From the NCBI RefSeq assembly GCF_000482705.1, contig NZ_AXWO01000004.1, positions 124,001 through 188,000 on the forward strand: a stretch of 64,000 nucleotides of DNA. Direction: 5' to 3'. Within the stretch, counting starts at the first letter, position 1, and the number at the start of each line of letters is the position of its first letter. Below the pieces are notes generated by a model, which worked only from the letters and a program-made list of their open reading frames with translations, searched no databases and had not been told where the DNA came from. Both the position numbers and the translations under genes were made by a program. Source of the DNA: Glycomyces arizonensis DSM 44726 (lineage in GTDB: Bacteria; Actinomycetota; Actinomycetes; Mycobacteriales; Micromonosporaceae). Positions 54,811 through 63,337 of the stretch are shown piece after piece.

Positions 54811-56398
54811 CGGCCCCGCCCAGTGCCGCGGCCACCTCGTCGACGGTCAGCCAGCCGGGCAGGATCTTCTCCACCTGCGGTGCGAACATCGGCGAGGCCG
54901 AGACGATGCCCCGCGCCGGGCCGTCGGCCACCACCTGCCCGTCGGAGAGGAGGGCGACCCGGCTCGCGAACTCGGCGACGAACTCGACGTCGTGGGTCGA
55001 CACGATCACGCAGTGGCCCGCCTCGGCCAGCTTGCGCAGCCGCGCCGCGAGAGCGTCCTTGCCCGGGTAGTCGAGCCCCCGCGTCGGCTCGTCGAGCAAG
55101 AGCAGCGGCGGCGCGGCCGTCAGCGTCACCGCGAGGGCCAGCGCCAGCCGCTGGCCCTCGGACAGGTCCCGCGGGTGGGTGCGGTCGTCGATGCCGTCGA
55201 CGAGGTCGGCCAGGATCTTCGCGCACGTCCCCGCCGGGGCGTCGCCGTCGCGGTCGGCGCCCTCGCACTCGCCCGCCACCGTCTCGGCGTAGAGCAGATC
55301 GGCCGGTTCGGCCGGGACCAATCCCGCCAGACTGCGGCGCCTGCCCGGTTTCAGCGCCGCCGGGTCGCCGCCCTCGATCGACACCGATCCGGCCGAGCGC
55401 CTCCCGGTGCCCTGGAGCGCCCACAGCAGGCTCGACTTGCCTGATCCGTTGCGGCCCATGACGGCGATGCGCTCGCCCCTGGCGGCGGTGAGGTCGATGC
55501 CGTCGACCGCCCTGACGCCGGGGTAGTCGACCGTCACGCCGCTCGCCTCCAGCAGCGCCGGGCCGGTCCGTTCCGCCGCCGCGGCCGGTGCCCGCCCCGC
55601 GAGCCGCTCGCGCAGGCCCGACGCGGTGCGACGCGCCTGCCGGATCGTCACCGGCGGCCCCGCCCACCCCGCCAGCTCGCCCAGGCGCACCACCGGCGGC
55701 GCCACCGGGGAGTCCCCCAGCACCTCGCCCAGCGAGCCCGCGGTGACCTTGCCGCCTTGCAGCAGCAGCGCCGAGTCCGCGTACTGCACGACCCGCTCCA
55801 GGCGGTGCTCGGCGAGCAGCACGGTCACGCCGAGGTCGTGGACGAGCCGGTGCAGCGCCGAGAGCACCTCGTCGGCTGCGCCCGGGTCGAGTGCCGACGT
55901 CGGCTCGTCCAGCACCAGCGCCGCCGGGCCCGCCACGAGCGCCGCGCCGATCGCCACCCGCTGCCGCTGCCCCGACGACAGCGCCGCCAGTGCCCGGCCG
56001 CGCACGTCCGACAGGCCGAGGAGGTCCACGATCTCGGTGACGCGCTTGCGCATCGCCGCCTGCCGCAGGCCGAGCTGCTCGGCGGTGTAGGCCAGTTCCA
56101 GCTCCACGTCGTCGGTCACGAAGCCCGCCAAGGGGTCCTGGGCGACGTAGCCGACCGCATCGGCCAGGTCCGCCGGGGACGAGGAGCGCACGCTCCTGCC
56201 CGCCACGGTGATCTCGCCGGTCATCGTCCCGCCGGTGAAGTGCGGGACCAGGCCGTTGACGCACCGCAGCAGCGTCGACTTGCCCGCGCCGGTGGTGCCG
56301 ACGAGCAGGCAGAACTCGCCTTCGGGGACATCGAGGCTCACGTCGTCGAGGATCGTGCGCTCGGCGTACCGGAAGGTCACTCGGTCGAAATCGATCAT
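54794..56398 (-). CDS. fused EcfA-EcfA' ATPase of ECF transporter
   Basis: A 534-residue protein with two ABC ATPase domains in one chain. Domain 1 has LLVGTTGAGKSTLLRCVNGL, Q-loop VAQDP, ALSSGQRQRVAIGAAL and LVLDEPTSALDPG. Domain 2 has VMGRNGSGKSSLLWALQGTG, LSEGQRLALALAVTL and LLLLDEPTRGLDY. Both Walker and signature motifs are intact, though the signatures are LSSGQ and LSEGQ. It energises substrate uptake with EcfT. Its start overlaps the EcfT stop (ATGA at 56398-56395). Confidence 0.93.
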   Translation of the reverse strand: MIDFDRVTFRYAERTILDDVSLDVPEGEFCLLVGTTGAGKSTLLRCVNGLVPHFTGGTMTGEITVAGRSVRSSSPADLADAVGYVAQDPLAGFVTDDVELELAYTAEQLGLRQAAMRKRVTEIVDLLGLSDVRGRALAALSSGQRQRVAIGAALVAGPAALVLDEPTSALDPGAADEVLSALHRLVHDLGVTVLLAEHRLERVVQYADSALLLQGGKVTAGSLGEVLGDSPVAPPVVRLGELAGWAGPPVTIRQARRTASGLRERLAGRAPAAAAERTGPALLEASGVTVDYPGVRAVDGIDLTAARGERIAVMGRNGSGKSSLLWALQGTGRRSAGSVSIEGGDPAALKPGRRRSLAGLVPAEPADLLYAETVAGECEGADRDGDAPAGTCAKILADLVDGIDDRTHPRDLSEGQRLALALAVTLTAAPPLLLLDEPTRGLDYPGKDALAARLRKLAEAGHCVIVSTHDVEFVAEFASRVALLSDGQVVADGPARGIVSASPMFAPQVEKILPGWLTVDEVAAALGGADDGAE

Positions 56399-57498
56399 CG
56401 GGGTCCCGCCTTCGTGGACGTATTGGGCGCCAGCAGTGCCGGCGCGGCGGCGATGAGCACGCCGCAGGCGGCGTACAGGGGCAGCGGCGGCACCGCGAGC
56501 GGGCTCGTCGCGGGCCAGAGCGTCCCCGGCTCGGCGATGCCGCTGAGCACCGTGCCCGCCACGGCGGCCGCGCCCGAGAGCAGCACCGCCCAGTCGCGGC
56601 CGCCGAAGACGTCGGCCCGGTAGCGGGTGCGCGGGACCCGGCGCGAGGCGAACGCGATCCCGAAGACCGCCGCTCCCGCCCCACACGCCAGCAGCGACCA
56701 GGCGACCGGCGCGGGCGTCGCCGAGCCGAGCAGGGCGTACGCCCCCGCGCACAGTCCGAGCATGCCGGTGAGGAGGAACGCGGACGTGGCGCGGCGCGCG
56801 GCGGCCGGGATGTCCGAGGCCCGGCCGTAGCCGCGCGAGGCCATCGCCGCCGCGAGCGCCAGCGACCGGTCCAGCGCGTCGTGCAGCACCGGGACGACGA
56901 CGGTGCGCATCAGGTTCGCCGGACTGCGGCTCACATTGCCGCGCAGCGCCCTCGCCCGGCGGATCCGCGCCACGCTCTCCACGAGCTGCGGCGCCACCGA
57001 CAGCGCCACCACGACCGCGACGCTCACCTCGTACAGCGCGGCCGGGACCGAGCGCAGCAGCCGCCTCGGGCTCGCCAGCGCATTCGCCGCGCCCACGCAC
57101 ACCAGCAGCGTCGCCAGCCGCAGCCCGTCGTACGCCGCCGCCAGGGCGCCCTCGGCGGAGACCGCGCCGCCGAGGCGGAACCCGGCGGCCCACTCCGGCA
57201 ACTGCACCGACGGCAGCTCGAACAGGACGGTCGCGCCGTCGGCGCCGCCGAAGACGACGTAGAACACCATGCGCACCGCGATCGCCGCCGCGCCGATCAG
57301 CAGGAACACCCGATAGGCGCCCGACCACGGCTCGTCGCCGCGGCACCAGGTGACGACGAGCCCGGAGACGGCGACGACGAGCAGCAGCAGCCACGGGTTC
57401 GCGGTGCGGCTGGCGGCGGTGGCGAGCAGCAGCGCCCAGCCCCACCAGGCGACGGGGTGCGCGCCGTGATGCGCGGCGCGGCTGACTGCGGTCTTCAC
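56395..57498 (-). CDS. EcfT transmembrane component of ECF transporter
   Basis: A 367-residue membrane protein. The two coupling-helix motifs with Ala-Arg-Gly cores are visible as RRARALRG and AMASRGYGR. About seven helices include WWGWALLLATAASRTANPWL. Translation starts at GTG (57498), overlapping the DUF4430 stop as GTGA. An additional hydrophobic region in the C-terminal third (about 230-355) extends it beyond typical EcfT. It couples ATP hydrolysis to the S component. Confidence 0.9.
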   Translation of the reverse strand: MKTAVSRAAHHGAHPVAWWGWALLLATAASRTANPWLLLLVVAVSGLVVTWCRGDEPWSGAYRVFLLIGAAAIAVRMVFYVVFGGADGATVLFELPSVQLPEWAAGFRLGGAVSAEGALAAAYDGLRLATLLVCVGAANALASPRRLLRSVPAALYEVSVAVVVALSVAPQLVESVARIRRARALRGNVSRSPANLMRTVVVPVLHDALDRSLALAAAMASRGYGRASDIPAAARRATSAFLLTGMLGLCAGAYALLGSATPAPVAWSLLACGAGAAVFGIAFASRRVPRTRYRADVFGGRDWAVLLSGAAAVAGTVLSGIAEPGTLWPATSPLAVPPLPLYAACGVLIAAAPALLAPNTSTKAGPR

Positions 57499-58097
57499 GA
57501 GCGTTTGTCGCGTCGCAGCCGCCAGACGACGAGTCCGGCGATCAGCGCGAGGACGGCGACCGCGATCAGCCACGTCGGCGACCCGCCGCCGTCGGTCTCG
57601 GTCTCGGCGCCGGTCTCTTCAGCGGCTTGGCCCGCCCCGGCCGCGTCTCCTGGGGCGATGGCGGGCGGCTCGGAGCCGTCGCCGAACACCCACCCTTCGA
57701 CGTCGCCCGCATCGGGGTCGCGCGTGAGGGCGCCGCCGCTGGAGAACACCCACTCGCCCTCATCGTCCGCGTACCAGTACGACCACGACGCGTCGGCCGG
57801 AGGCATCGGGCCGCAGTCGGCCTCGGGGAAGTCGTCGATCCGGCACACCGCGCCGGGGAACGAGCCCACCTGGACGACCGCGAACCCGGCCTGAGCGAGC
57901 GCCTCCATCCCGTCGCCGGGATCGGCGGCGCAGCCGACGGACGGCTCACCCCGCCCGGAGTCGACCACGACGGCCACGCCCTCGCAGCCGCCGCCTTGAG
58001 CGACGGCGGGCGACGCCTGCGCCGAGGCGGCAGCGGCGGCGAGCACCGCGGCCGCCCCGGCGCGGACGATCAGACCGCGCCGGGACAGGCGGGTCAT
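57495..58097 (-). CDS. secreted DUF4430 protein (transcobalamin beta-domain-like), membrane tethered
   Basis: A 200-residue protein. It has an N-terminal Tat-like signal (LSRRGLIVRAGAAAVLAAAA), a beta-grasp-type domain (about 38-135) with SYWYADDEGEWVFSSGGALT and DPDAGDVEGWVFGDGSEPP, and a C-terminal membrane helix (about 176-194) with basic tail WRLRRDKRS. DUF4430 is related in fold to the C-terminal domain of intrinsic factor and transcobalamin. The gene overlaps both neighbours. Binding the lower face of B12 is a prediction from the pairing. Confidence 0.87.
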   Translation of the reverse strand: MTRLSRRGLIVRAGAAAVLAAAAASAQASPAVAQGGGCEGVAVVVDSGRGEPSVGCAADPGDGMEALAQAGFAVVQVGSFPGAVCRIDDFPEADCGPMPPADASWSYWYADDEGEWVFSSGGALTRDPDAGDVEGWVFGDGSEPPAIAPGDAAGAGQAAEETGAETETDGGGSPTWLIAVAVLALIAGLVVWRLRRDKRS

Positions 58098-59338
58098 TCG
58101 CCGCCCTTGCCCTCGGCGGACTCGTCCCGAGCGGCCGCCGCGCCGCGGCGGCCGCGGACGACGAGGAACGCCACGACGGCGACCAGCACCACGGCGGCGC
58201 CCACGATCACCCACGGCACCCAGGCATTGCCGTCGTCGTCGGCCTCCTCGCCCGCCTCGTCACTGGCCGCACCGTTGTCCGCGGACTCGCAGTCTGCGGC
58301 CGGGACGTCGGCGGCCAGATCGGAGGCGTCGAGCTCGGCGAGGCTCTGCCCCGACAGCGGCACGAGGGCCTGCGCGGTCGCCAGGAGCCGCGAGGCCTCC
58401 CCCGTCTCGGGGTCCTCGGGGTCGGAGAAGCGGATCGCGCCCGCGCCGTCCTCGCCGCAGCCGATCTGCAGGCCGATGAGGTAGGCCACGGCCGCCTCAG
58501 CGGCCTCGGTGGCGCCTTCGGACGTCAGCAGCGCCTGCGCGGCCAGCGCCGTCGAGTTCGCGTTCGCGCCGAACCCGCCGTCGAAGGAGCCGTCCTCGCC
58601 CTGGTGGTCCTTGAGCCACCCGAGCGCGCCCTCGCGGGCGTCGGCCCCGTCCTCGCCGATGGCGGTCAGCGCCGAGACGGCGGTGCCGGTCGTGTCGGGG
58701 TCGCCGGTGCACGAGCCCGACTCGGGCACGGCGTAGGAGAAGCCGCCGTCGTCGCACTGGGCGGCCAGGAGCGCGGCGGTGACCGCTTCGCTCACGCCGT
58801 CCTCGGTGCGCGAGAGGCCGAGCGCGGCCCACGACAGCGAGCCGCCGTCGAGCCCTTCGACCGAGGCCTCGGCGACCTCGTCGGCGAGCTTGACGCCGCC
58901 GAAGTCCGTCGGGTCGCCGCCCGCGGTGGCCACGACGTACATGACCTTCCCGGCCGAGCCGAGTGCGATCGGGGCGTCCTCGCCCTCGGCGGGGTAGACA
59001 TAGGAGCCCAGCGTGTCCGGGTCGTTGATCCACTCGAGGCTCGCCTGCACCTGGTCGCCGCCGACGCCCGCGGCCATGAGGCCGATGAGGGAGTCGAGGG
59101 TGGCGCTGACGTTGGGCGCGCCGTTGAACTCGAAGTGGTCGCCGCTGGACTGGGCGGCGAGCCAGGAGGCGGCGGCCGCGGCGGGGTCGTCGTACGGGGC
59201 GTCGTCCTGGGCGTGGGCCGGGGCGGCCGCCGCGAAGGCGACGACGGGGAGGACCGCGGCGGCGGCCGCGGTGCGCAGCAGCCCGCGGCGGAGCGGGCGG
59301 GGCATGGATTTGCGCAGTCGTGTCGACTGGTGGCGCAT
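58094..59338 (-). CDS. secreted alpha/alpha-barrel protein (prenyltransferase/terpene-cyclase-repeat, transcobalamin alpha-domain-like)
   Basis: A 414-residue protein. It has an N-terminal signal (RRGLLRTAAAAAVLPVVAFA, cleavage near AHA), then repeated helical hairpins with ASWLAAQSSGD, LLAAQCDDGGFSY, LGWLKDHQGEDGSFDGGFG and YLIGLQIGCGEDGAGAIRF. Cysteines probably form disulfides. A linker rich in Asp/Ala/Glu precedes a membrane helix (about 371-391). The repeats match the squalene-cyclase/prenyltransferase barrel, but no catalytic DxDD-type motif is seen, which suggests a binding role. It is the first gene after the B12 riboswitch. Confidence 0.87.
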   Translation of the reverse strand: MRHQSTRLRKSMPRPLRRGLLRTAAAAAVLPVVAFAAAAPAHAQDDAPYDDPAAAAASWLAAQSSGDHFEFNGAPNVSATLDSLIGLMAAGVGGDQVQASLEWINDPDTLGSYVYPAEGEDAPIALGSAGKVMYVVATAGGDPTDFGGVKLADEVAEASVEGLDGGSLSWAALGLSRTEDGVSEAVTAALLAAQCDDGGFSYAVPESGSCTGDPDTTGTAVSALTAIGEDGADAREGALGWLKDHQGEDGSFDGGFGANANSTALAAQALLTSEGATEAAEAAVAYLIGLQIGCGEDGAGAIRFSDPEDPETGEASRLLATAQALVPLSGQSLAELDASDLAADVPAADCESADNGAASDEAGEEADDDGNAWVPWVIVGAAVVLVAVVAFLVVRGRRGAAAARDESAEGKGGE

Positions 59339-59439
59339 TGCCTGACCTTTCTGAAGCGCGGGCGAGGTCTTCGGCAGGCGGCGGCGCCGCAAGCGCCTGT
59401 AGACCACGACAGGCGTTGGAAATGGAAATGGCGGCTTGT

Positions 59440-59580
59440 GGGCATTCGGGCTCACGCGGGTGGACCGAGACGACTGAGAGGTTGCTCGGATGGTGTTCGA
59501 AAACGAACCGCGACTACCGCTGCGGGTCAGCGCCGGCTTCCGACCGGACTTCCCCCACAGGACGCCTGTTGAGTTTGCGT
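59440..59580 (-). ncRNA. cobalamin riboswitch
   Basis: Read on the minus strand, this leader has the conserved B12 core GCTGACCCGCAGCGGTA (59531-59515), preceded by GGAAGTCCGGTCGGAAGCC. It ends with GTGAGCCCGAATGCC (59455-59441), a match to the late conserved AGCCNGA..CC segment. It begins a few bases after a clear promoter and about 100 bp before the first gene of the ECF operon. A CGCCTGT/ACAGGCG hairpin lies between riboswitch and start codon (about 59418-59394) and may be the expression platform. Confidence 0.82.
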
Positions 59581-59582
59581 TC

Positions 59583-59612
59583 ATTCTGTCGCTCGGCACT
59601 ACAGGGTGTCAA
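59583..59612 (-). promoter_or_regulatory. promoter of the B12 operon
   Basis: Minus-strand TTGACA (59612-59607) and CAGAAT (59588-59583) are separated by 18 bp. Transcription is predicted to start about 59576, at the beginning of the riboswitch. Confidence 0.65.
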
Positions 59613-59677
59613 GGCGGTCGCGCTGTGAGTGGAGCCGTTCACTGCGCTCGGTGGCGTGCGCGGCGGCACACAAGTCA

Positions 59678-59707
59678 TTGACCCATAGCACCGGGTGTCG
59701 ATACGGT
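59678..59707 (+). promoter_or_regulatory. promoter of TetR gene, likely leaderless
   Basis: TTGACC (59678-59683) and TACGGT (59702-59707) with an 18-bp spacer end 7 bp before the GTG start at 59714, so transcription and translation would begin at the same base. Confidence 0.6.
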
Positions 59708-59713
59708 GCAGGC

Positions 59714-60373
59714 GTGAGCAGAAACAAAAACGCCGATTTGGACAGAGTGCTCCGCGCCGCCACCAGGGCGTTCCTGGAACGCGGATTCGCGGCGACCTCC
59801 ATGTCGGACCTCGTGGCCGCCACGGGCATGAACCGGGCGGGCCTCTATTCGGCCTTCGGTTCGAAGCACCAGCTGTACATCACCGCGCTGGCCCGCTACC
59901 GCGAGGACACCGAGCCCGAGATCCGCGCGATCACCCGCCGCGCCCTGGACCGGCCGCCCCCCGAGCGCCTGGACGCCCCCAGGGTCGTCGGCGACATCCT
60001 CGAAGTGGTGGCGCGGCACAGCAAGGAGGGCGGGTTCGTCGTCCGCGCGGCCGTGGAGCTGGCCGACGACCCGGCCACCATGCGGCGCGTCCAGGAGGCG
60101 TGGTCGGAGCTCGAACGCGACCTGGCCATGATCCTGGCGCGCGCCAACGACGAAGGGGAGATGGCCGAACCGGTCGACCCCGGGCGGCTGGCGAGGACGC
60201 TGCTGGTGTTCATCCAGGGCGCGTTCGTGGTCGGGCACGCCGACGAGGACGACGGCCGCCTCGACGACGCCGCGGCCGGACTAGTGGCGCTCCTCGACCG
60301 TCACAGACCCCCGGCCACCGCAGAACCGATCCGGAGCCAGGCCCCCAACGACGCCTTACTCAGCGATTCATAG
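59714..60373 (+). CDS. TetR-family transcriptional regulator
   Basis: A 219-residue regulator. HTH: FLERGFAATSMSDLVAATGM NRAGLYSAFGSKHQLYITAL. The C-terminal domain is of the TetR_C_16-like acyl/ligand class. The GTG at 59714 is preferred because the promoter ends immediately before it. The frame is open further upstream but lacks signals. Its last 73 bp overlap the 3' end of the convergent MinD-like gene. Its target is unknown. The divergent B12 operon has no obvious dyad for it. Confidence 0.9.
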   Translation: MSRNKNADLDRVLRAATRAFLERGFAATSMSDLVAATGMNRAGLYSAFGSKHQLYITALARYREDTEPEIRAITRRALDRPPPERLDAPRVVGDILEVVARHSKEGGFVVRAAVELADDPATMRRVQEAWSELERDLAMILARANDEGEMAEPVDPGRLARTLLVFIQGAFVVGHADEDDGRLDDAAAGLVALLDRHRPPATAEPIRSQAPNDALLSDS

Positions 60374-61683
60374 CGAATCGGCTCCCCCGAATCCAGCAGC
60401 TTCTCATAGGGCGCAAGCAGCACCACCCTCGTCCTGGCCGCGAAGTGCCGTTGCACCGCAGGCAGATCCACATCCTTCCGATGGGCGGGCATCGAGACCA
60501 CCGAGACCGCGTTCCGCACCAGGTCCCTGCGGCCGGTCTGCTCCAGGTGATCGAGCATCCGAGCCGCCGTCTCCGCCGAGTCGTTGCGCGCCGACATCGT
60601 CACCACCAGCTGGTCGGTAGCGTCGATGGCCGACTGCCAGTTCTGGGCGCGGACGTTGTTCCCGGTGTCGACGACGATGAGCTTGTAGAAGCGTGAGACG
60701 GCCTCGCGCAGATCCCCGAACGCCTTCGAGGTCAGCATCTCCCCGGCCGTGGCCGACTCGTCCGAGGCGAGGACGTCGAACATCGCCCCGCCCTGGGCGC
60801 GGACGTACTGCGACAGGTCGCCGACTCTTCCGGTGGGGCCCCTGAAGTGGTCGAGGTCCCTCAGCAGGTCGCGGACGGTGCGGATGTGGAAGTCCTGCTG
60901 TGCCCGCATTCCGAGGGTGCCTTGCGTCTCGTTGTTGTCCCAGGCCAGGACGTAGCCGCCCCGATGGCGGCCGAACGTCATGGCGAGCATGAGGACGGCG
61001 ACGGTCTTGCCCGCCCCGCCCTTGGGATTGACGACGGTGACCTGGCGCAGGCCGCCGAAGTTGCGCCGCACGGTCTCGATCGCGCGCTGGTGGGCCCGCT
61101 CGCGCGCGCTGGGCGGCAGGGCGAGCGCGCCGAAGGTCAGCCGGTGGAGCGCGCCGCGCAGGCCGGTCTCGGCGACGGGCGGGCGCGGCGGGACGACGCG
61201 GCGGCTGGCGAAGTCGTCGGCGGTGACGCCGACGCGTTCGAGCGCGCCCGGATGGTCGGGGAACGCCAGCGCCGTGGAGGGGCTGAACGACTCGCGCCGC
61301 GGCCGGCTCGGCGGCGTGTTGAAGTACTGGTCTTGGCTCTGCGGCGTGTTGAGGTACGGGTCCGGAGCGGGAGGCGAGCTCTGCGGAGGGCTGAACTCCT
61401 GGTCGCCGGTCGGGGGTGAGCTGTACTCGCGATCGGGCGGCGCGTTGTGCTCACTGTCCGATGGGCCGCTGTACTCGCGGTCCGCGCTCGGCGGTGCGTT
61501 GTATTCACGGTCCCCGCTCGGCTGCGCGCCGATCCCTTGGTTCGCGCCCGGCTGCGCATTGAGCGCTTGGTTCGCACCTGGCGGCGCGCTGCGCCTCTGG
61601 TTCGCACCTGGCGGTGCGAACGGCGACCACGCTGGAGCATCCGGCCCGCGCAGAGGCGCGGCGTCCTCTTCGGTGTGCTCCAT
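60301..61683 (-). CDS. MinD/ParA-like ATPase with repetitive disordered N-terminus
   Basis: A 460-residue protein. Residues about 1-150 are disordered and built from imperfect repeats (PPGANQRRSA, PPGANQALNA, QPGANQGIGA, then DREY-type units). The deviant Walker A is VTVVNPKGGAGKTVAVLML and the switch aspartate region is KLIVVDTGNNVRAQNW. The architecture resembles ESX/type VII-linked or EspI-like MinD proteins. No other ESX genes are in view. The C-terminus overlaps the TetR gene. A positioning or regulatory ATPase role is inferred. Confidence 0.87.
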   Translation of the reverse strand: MEHTEEDAAPLRGPDAPAWSPFAPPGANQRRSAPPGANQALNAQPGANQGIGAQPSGDREYNAPPSADREYSGPSDSEHNAPPDREYSSPPTGDQEFSPPQSSPPAPDPYLNTPQSQDQYFNTPPSRPRRESFSPSTALAFPDHPGALERVGVTADDFASRRVVPPRPPVAETGLRGALHRLTFGALALPPSARERAHQRAIETVRRNFGGLRQVTVVNPKGGAGKTVAVLMLAMTFGRHRGGYVLAWDNNETQGTLGMRAQQDFHIRTVRDLLRDLDHFRGPTGRVGDLSQYVRAQGGAMFDVLASDESATAGEMLTSKAFGDLREAVSRFYKLIVVDTGNNVRAQNWQSAIDATDQLVVTMSARNDSAETAARMLDHLEQTGRRDLVRNAVSVVSMPAHRKDVDLPAVQRHFAARTRVVLLAPYEKLLDSGEPIRYESLSKASLGAWLRIGSAVAGGL

Positions 61684-61775
61684 AGGGCCTCCTCGGGTCG
61701 GATGCGGTTACCGACCTATTGTGGCCTATCGGTGCGTGGCCGCGCGGGAACTCCGCGCCAGCGCCACTGTCCGTT

Positions 61776-62972
61776 TTACAACAGTCGTGGCTGCTCAGGG
61801 CCGGAACGCGTCACGGGAACCATCCCGAAGGGACTGAACAGTCCTTGGTCCACATCGGTCAGCAGCGGCGATCCGTCACCGGTGTGGCTGACGTAGGCCA
61901 GATCCCTTGTGCGGCTGAGTGCGACGTACAGCTCCCGGCGCGCCTCGGGCGTGTTCGGCCACGCCTCGGCGGTCATCCCGGTCAGGCACACCACCCGGTA
62001 CTCCTCGTCGGCGGCCGCGGCGACCGAGACGCCGTCGGGCCCGATCACGGCCACCTCGTCGGCGGCGACGCCGAGTTCGGCCAGGTGGTCGGTGAGCTGC
62101 TCGACGAAGCGCTTCTCGTCCTCCTCGTCGACCGCGTAGTACCGGCCGATCCCCGAGCCCTCGAGCGCCGGGCGCTGCGGCTGGGTGAGCCTGCCGGGGA
62201 CGCGGCTGATCGGCTCGATGACCTGGGAGGCGGCGACGAGGAGCGCGGCGGGGCTGCGGTGGTTGCGCGAGAGCCGCACGACGTGGGCGTTCGAGAACCG
62301 CTCGGCGAACGCCCCGAACGCGGCGGGGCCGCCGCCCAGCGCCGAGTCGGGGTCGCCGGTGGCGGTGACGTCGGCTTCGGGGCCGCGGTGCTCCATGAGC
62401 CGCTTGTAGAGCCGCATCGGCATGCGCGGCAGGTCATCGACGAACAGGTGGCCCAGCTCGGGCGGGGCCGCGGTGGTGAAGTCGGCGAATTCGGCGACGG
62501 TGATCGCCGAGGACTCGCGGCCGAGCAGCGTGCCCAGCTCGCCGCGGATGCGGGCCGCTCCGGCGCCGGAGGCGGCGATGACGAGGCACTGCGCGGCTGG
62601 GATGCCGAGTTCCTGCACGAGATAGGCGACGCGCCGGATGAGCAGATGGGTCTTGCCGGTGCCGGGGGAGGCGTTGATGAGCAGCGGTCCGGGCCCGGCC
62701 GAGGCGGCCACGCGCTGCATGGCGTCGAGGGAGTCGAGCAGTCCCGCGCCCACTTCGTCCATGCCGGTGAGCAGCGGCGCGGAGTCCTGCCAGGGGTCGG
62801 GGGCCTGCGTCGTCAGGGCCGGGTCGGGCATCGGGACGACCTCGCGCGCGGACCTGAGGTGCGGCCTGCTCGACCGGCGCCGCTTCTCGGCGGTGGTCCG
62901 CATGTCCGCTGACAGCTCGAACAGCGGGGACGCCACCTGTGGTCTCGTTCGTTCGTCAGGACGGCGCACCAC
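61776..62972 (-). CDS. reduced UvrD/Rep-like superfamily I ATPase
   Basis: A 398-residue protein, about half of UvrD length. Walker A is NASPGTGKTHLLIRRVAYLV. Motif II is weak (HLFVDDLPRM). GDPDSALGGG replaces GDxxQSIYxFRG. Motif IV is LSRNHRSPAALL and motif VI is RRELYVALSRTRDLAYVSHT. The 1B and 2B insertions and a clear motif V are missing. GTG at 62972 is one possible start, and ATGs at 62903 and 62831 are others. It may be an ATPase without true helicase activity. Confidence 0.8.
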   Translation of the reverse strand: MVRRPDERTRPQVASPLFELSADMRTTAEKRRRSSRPHLRSAREVVPMPDPALTTQAPDPWQDSAPLLTGMDEVGAGLLDSLDAMQRVAASAGPGPLLINASPGTGKTHLLIRRVAYLVQELGIPAAQCLVIAASGAGAARIRGELGTLLGRESSAITVAEFADFTTAAPPELGHLFVDDLPRMPMRLYKRLMEHRGPEADVTATGDPDSALGGGPAAFGAFAERFSNAHVVRLSRNHRSPAALLVAASQVIEPISRVPGRLTQPQRPALEGSGIGRYYAVDEEDEKRFVEQLTDHLAELGVAADEVAVIGPDGVSVAAAADEEYRVVCLTGMTAEAWPNTPEARRELYVALSRTRDLAYVSHTGDGSPLLTDVDQGLFSPFGMVPVTRSGPEQPRLL

Positions 62973-63337
62973 TGCATCCTCGCAAACGGGAATCGGCGTC
63001 GACCAGGCGGCTCCCTGACAGAAGCGGTTTTCGTGAAACAGACATCGACTCGCAATCCTCTCAGTAAGAAGGATATAGCCTATAACTTCGACTGCTGCTA
63101 AAGGGCGCCTTCGGCAGCGCGGAGGTTATATCCTATAAGTATGTTATAGCCTATAAGGCCGATTGTCTGGAAGAAGAGGTAAAACGTGCGATCAGCGCAT
63201 TGCTGAGATGGAAGACCGGCCGCTCGCGAAGGGCGGGAGGACCGAGGCCGGCTTGAACGAGAAGGGTCGGCCGGGATCGGCCGCTCGCAAAGCGCAGTAG
63301 GGTCGAGGTCGGCGCGGACGAGAAGGGCCAGTCCGGG
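62973..63337. other. intergenic region between UvrD-like gene and moaD
   Basis: A 365-bp gap. It contains the seventh AT-rich palindromic locus (63071-63158) and three tandem 61-bp units that run into moaD (63217-63399). No gene is seen. Confidence 0.65.
63071..63158. repeat. AT-rich palindromic repeat, locus 7
   Basis: GGATATAGCCTATAAC (63071-63086), GTTATATCCTATAAG (63125-63139) and GTTATAGCCTATAAGG (63143-63158) are three half-like to full copies of TTATAGCCTATAA. They are spread over 88 bp, with a GC-rich insert in the middle. They lie downstream of moaD and upstream of the UvrD-like gene on the same strand. Confidence 0.8.

Noticed and set aside
59394-59418. Rho-independent terminator immediately before the B12 operon
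   Set aside because: The 7-bp CGCCTGT/ACAGGCG hairpin lacks a T-tract and is more simply the expression platform of the riboswitch. It was not listed as a separate terminator.
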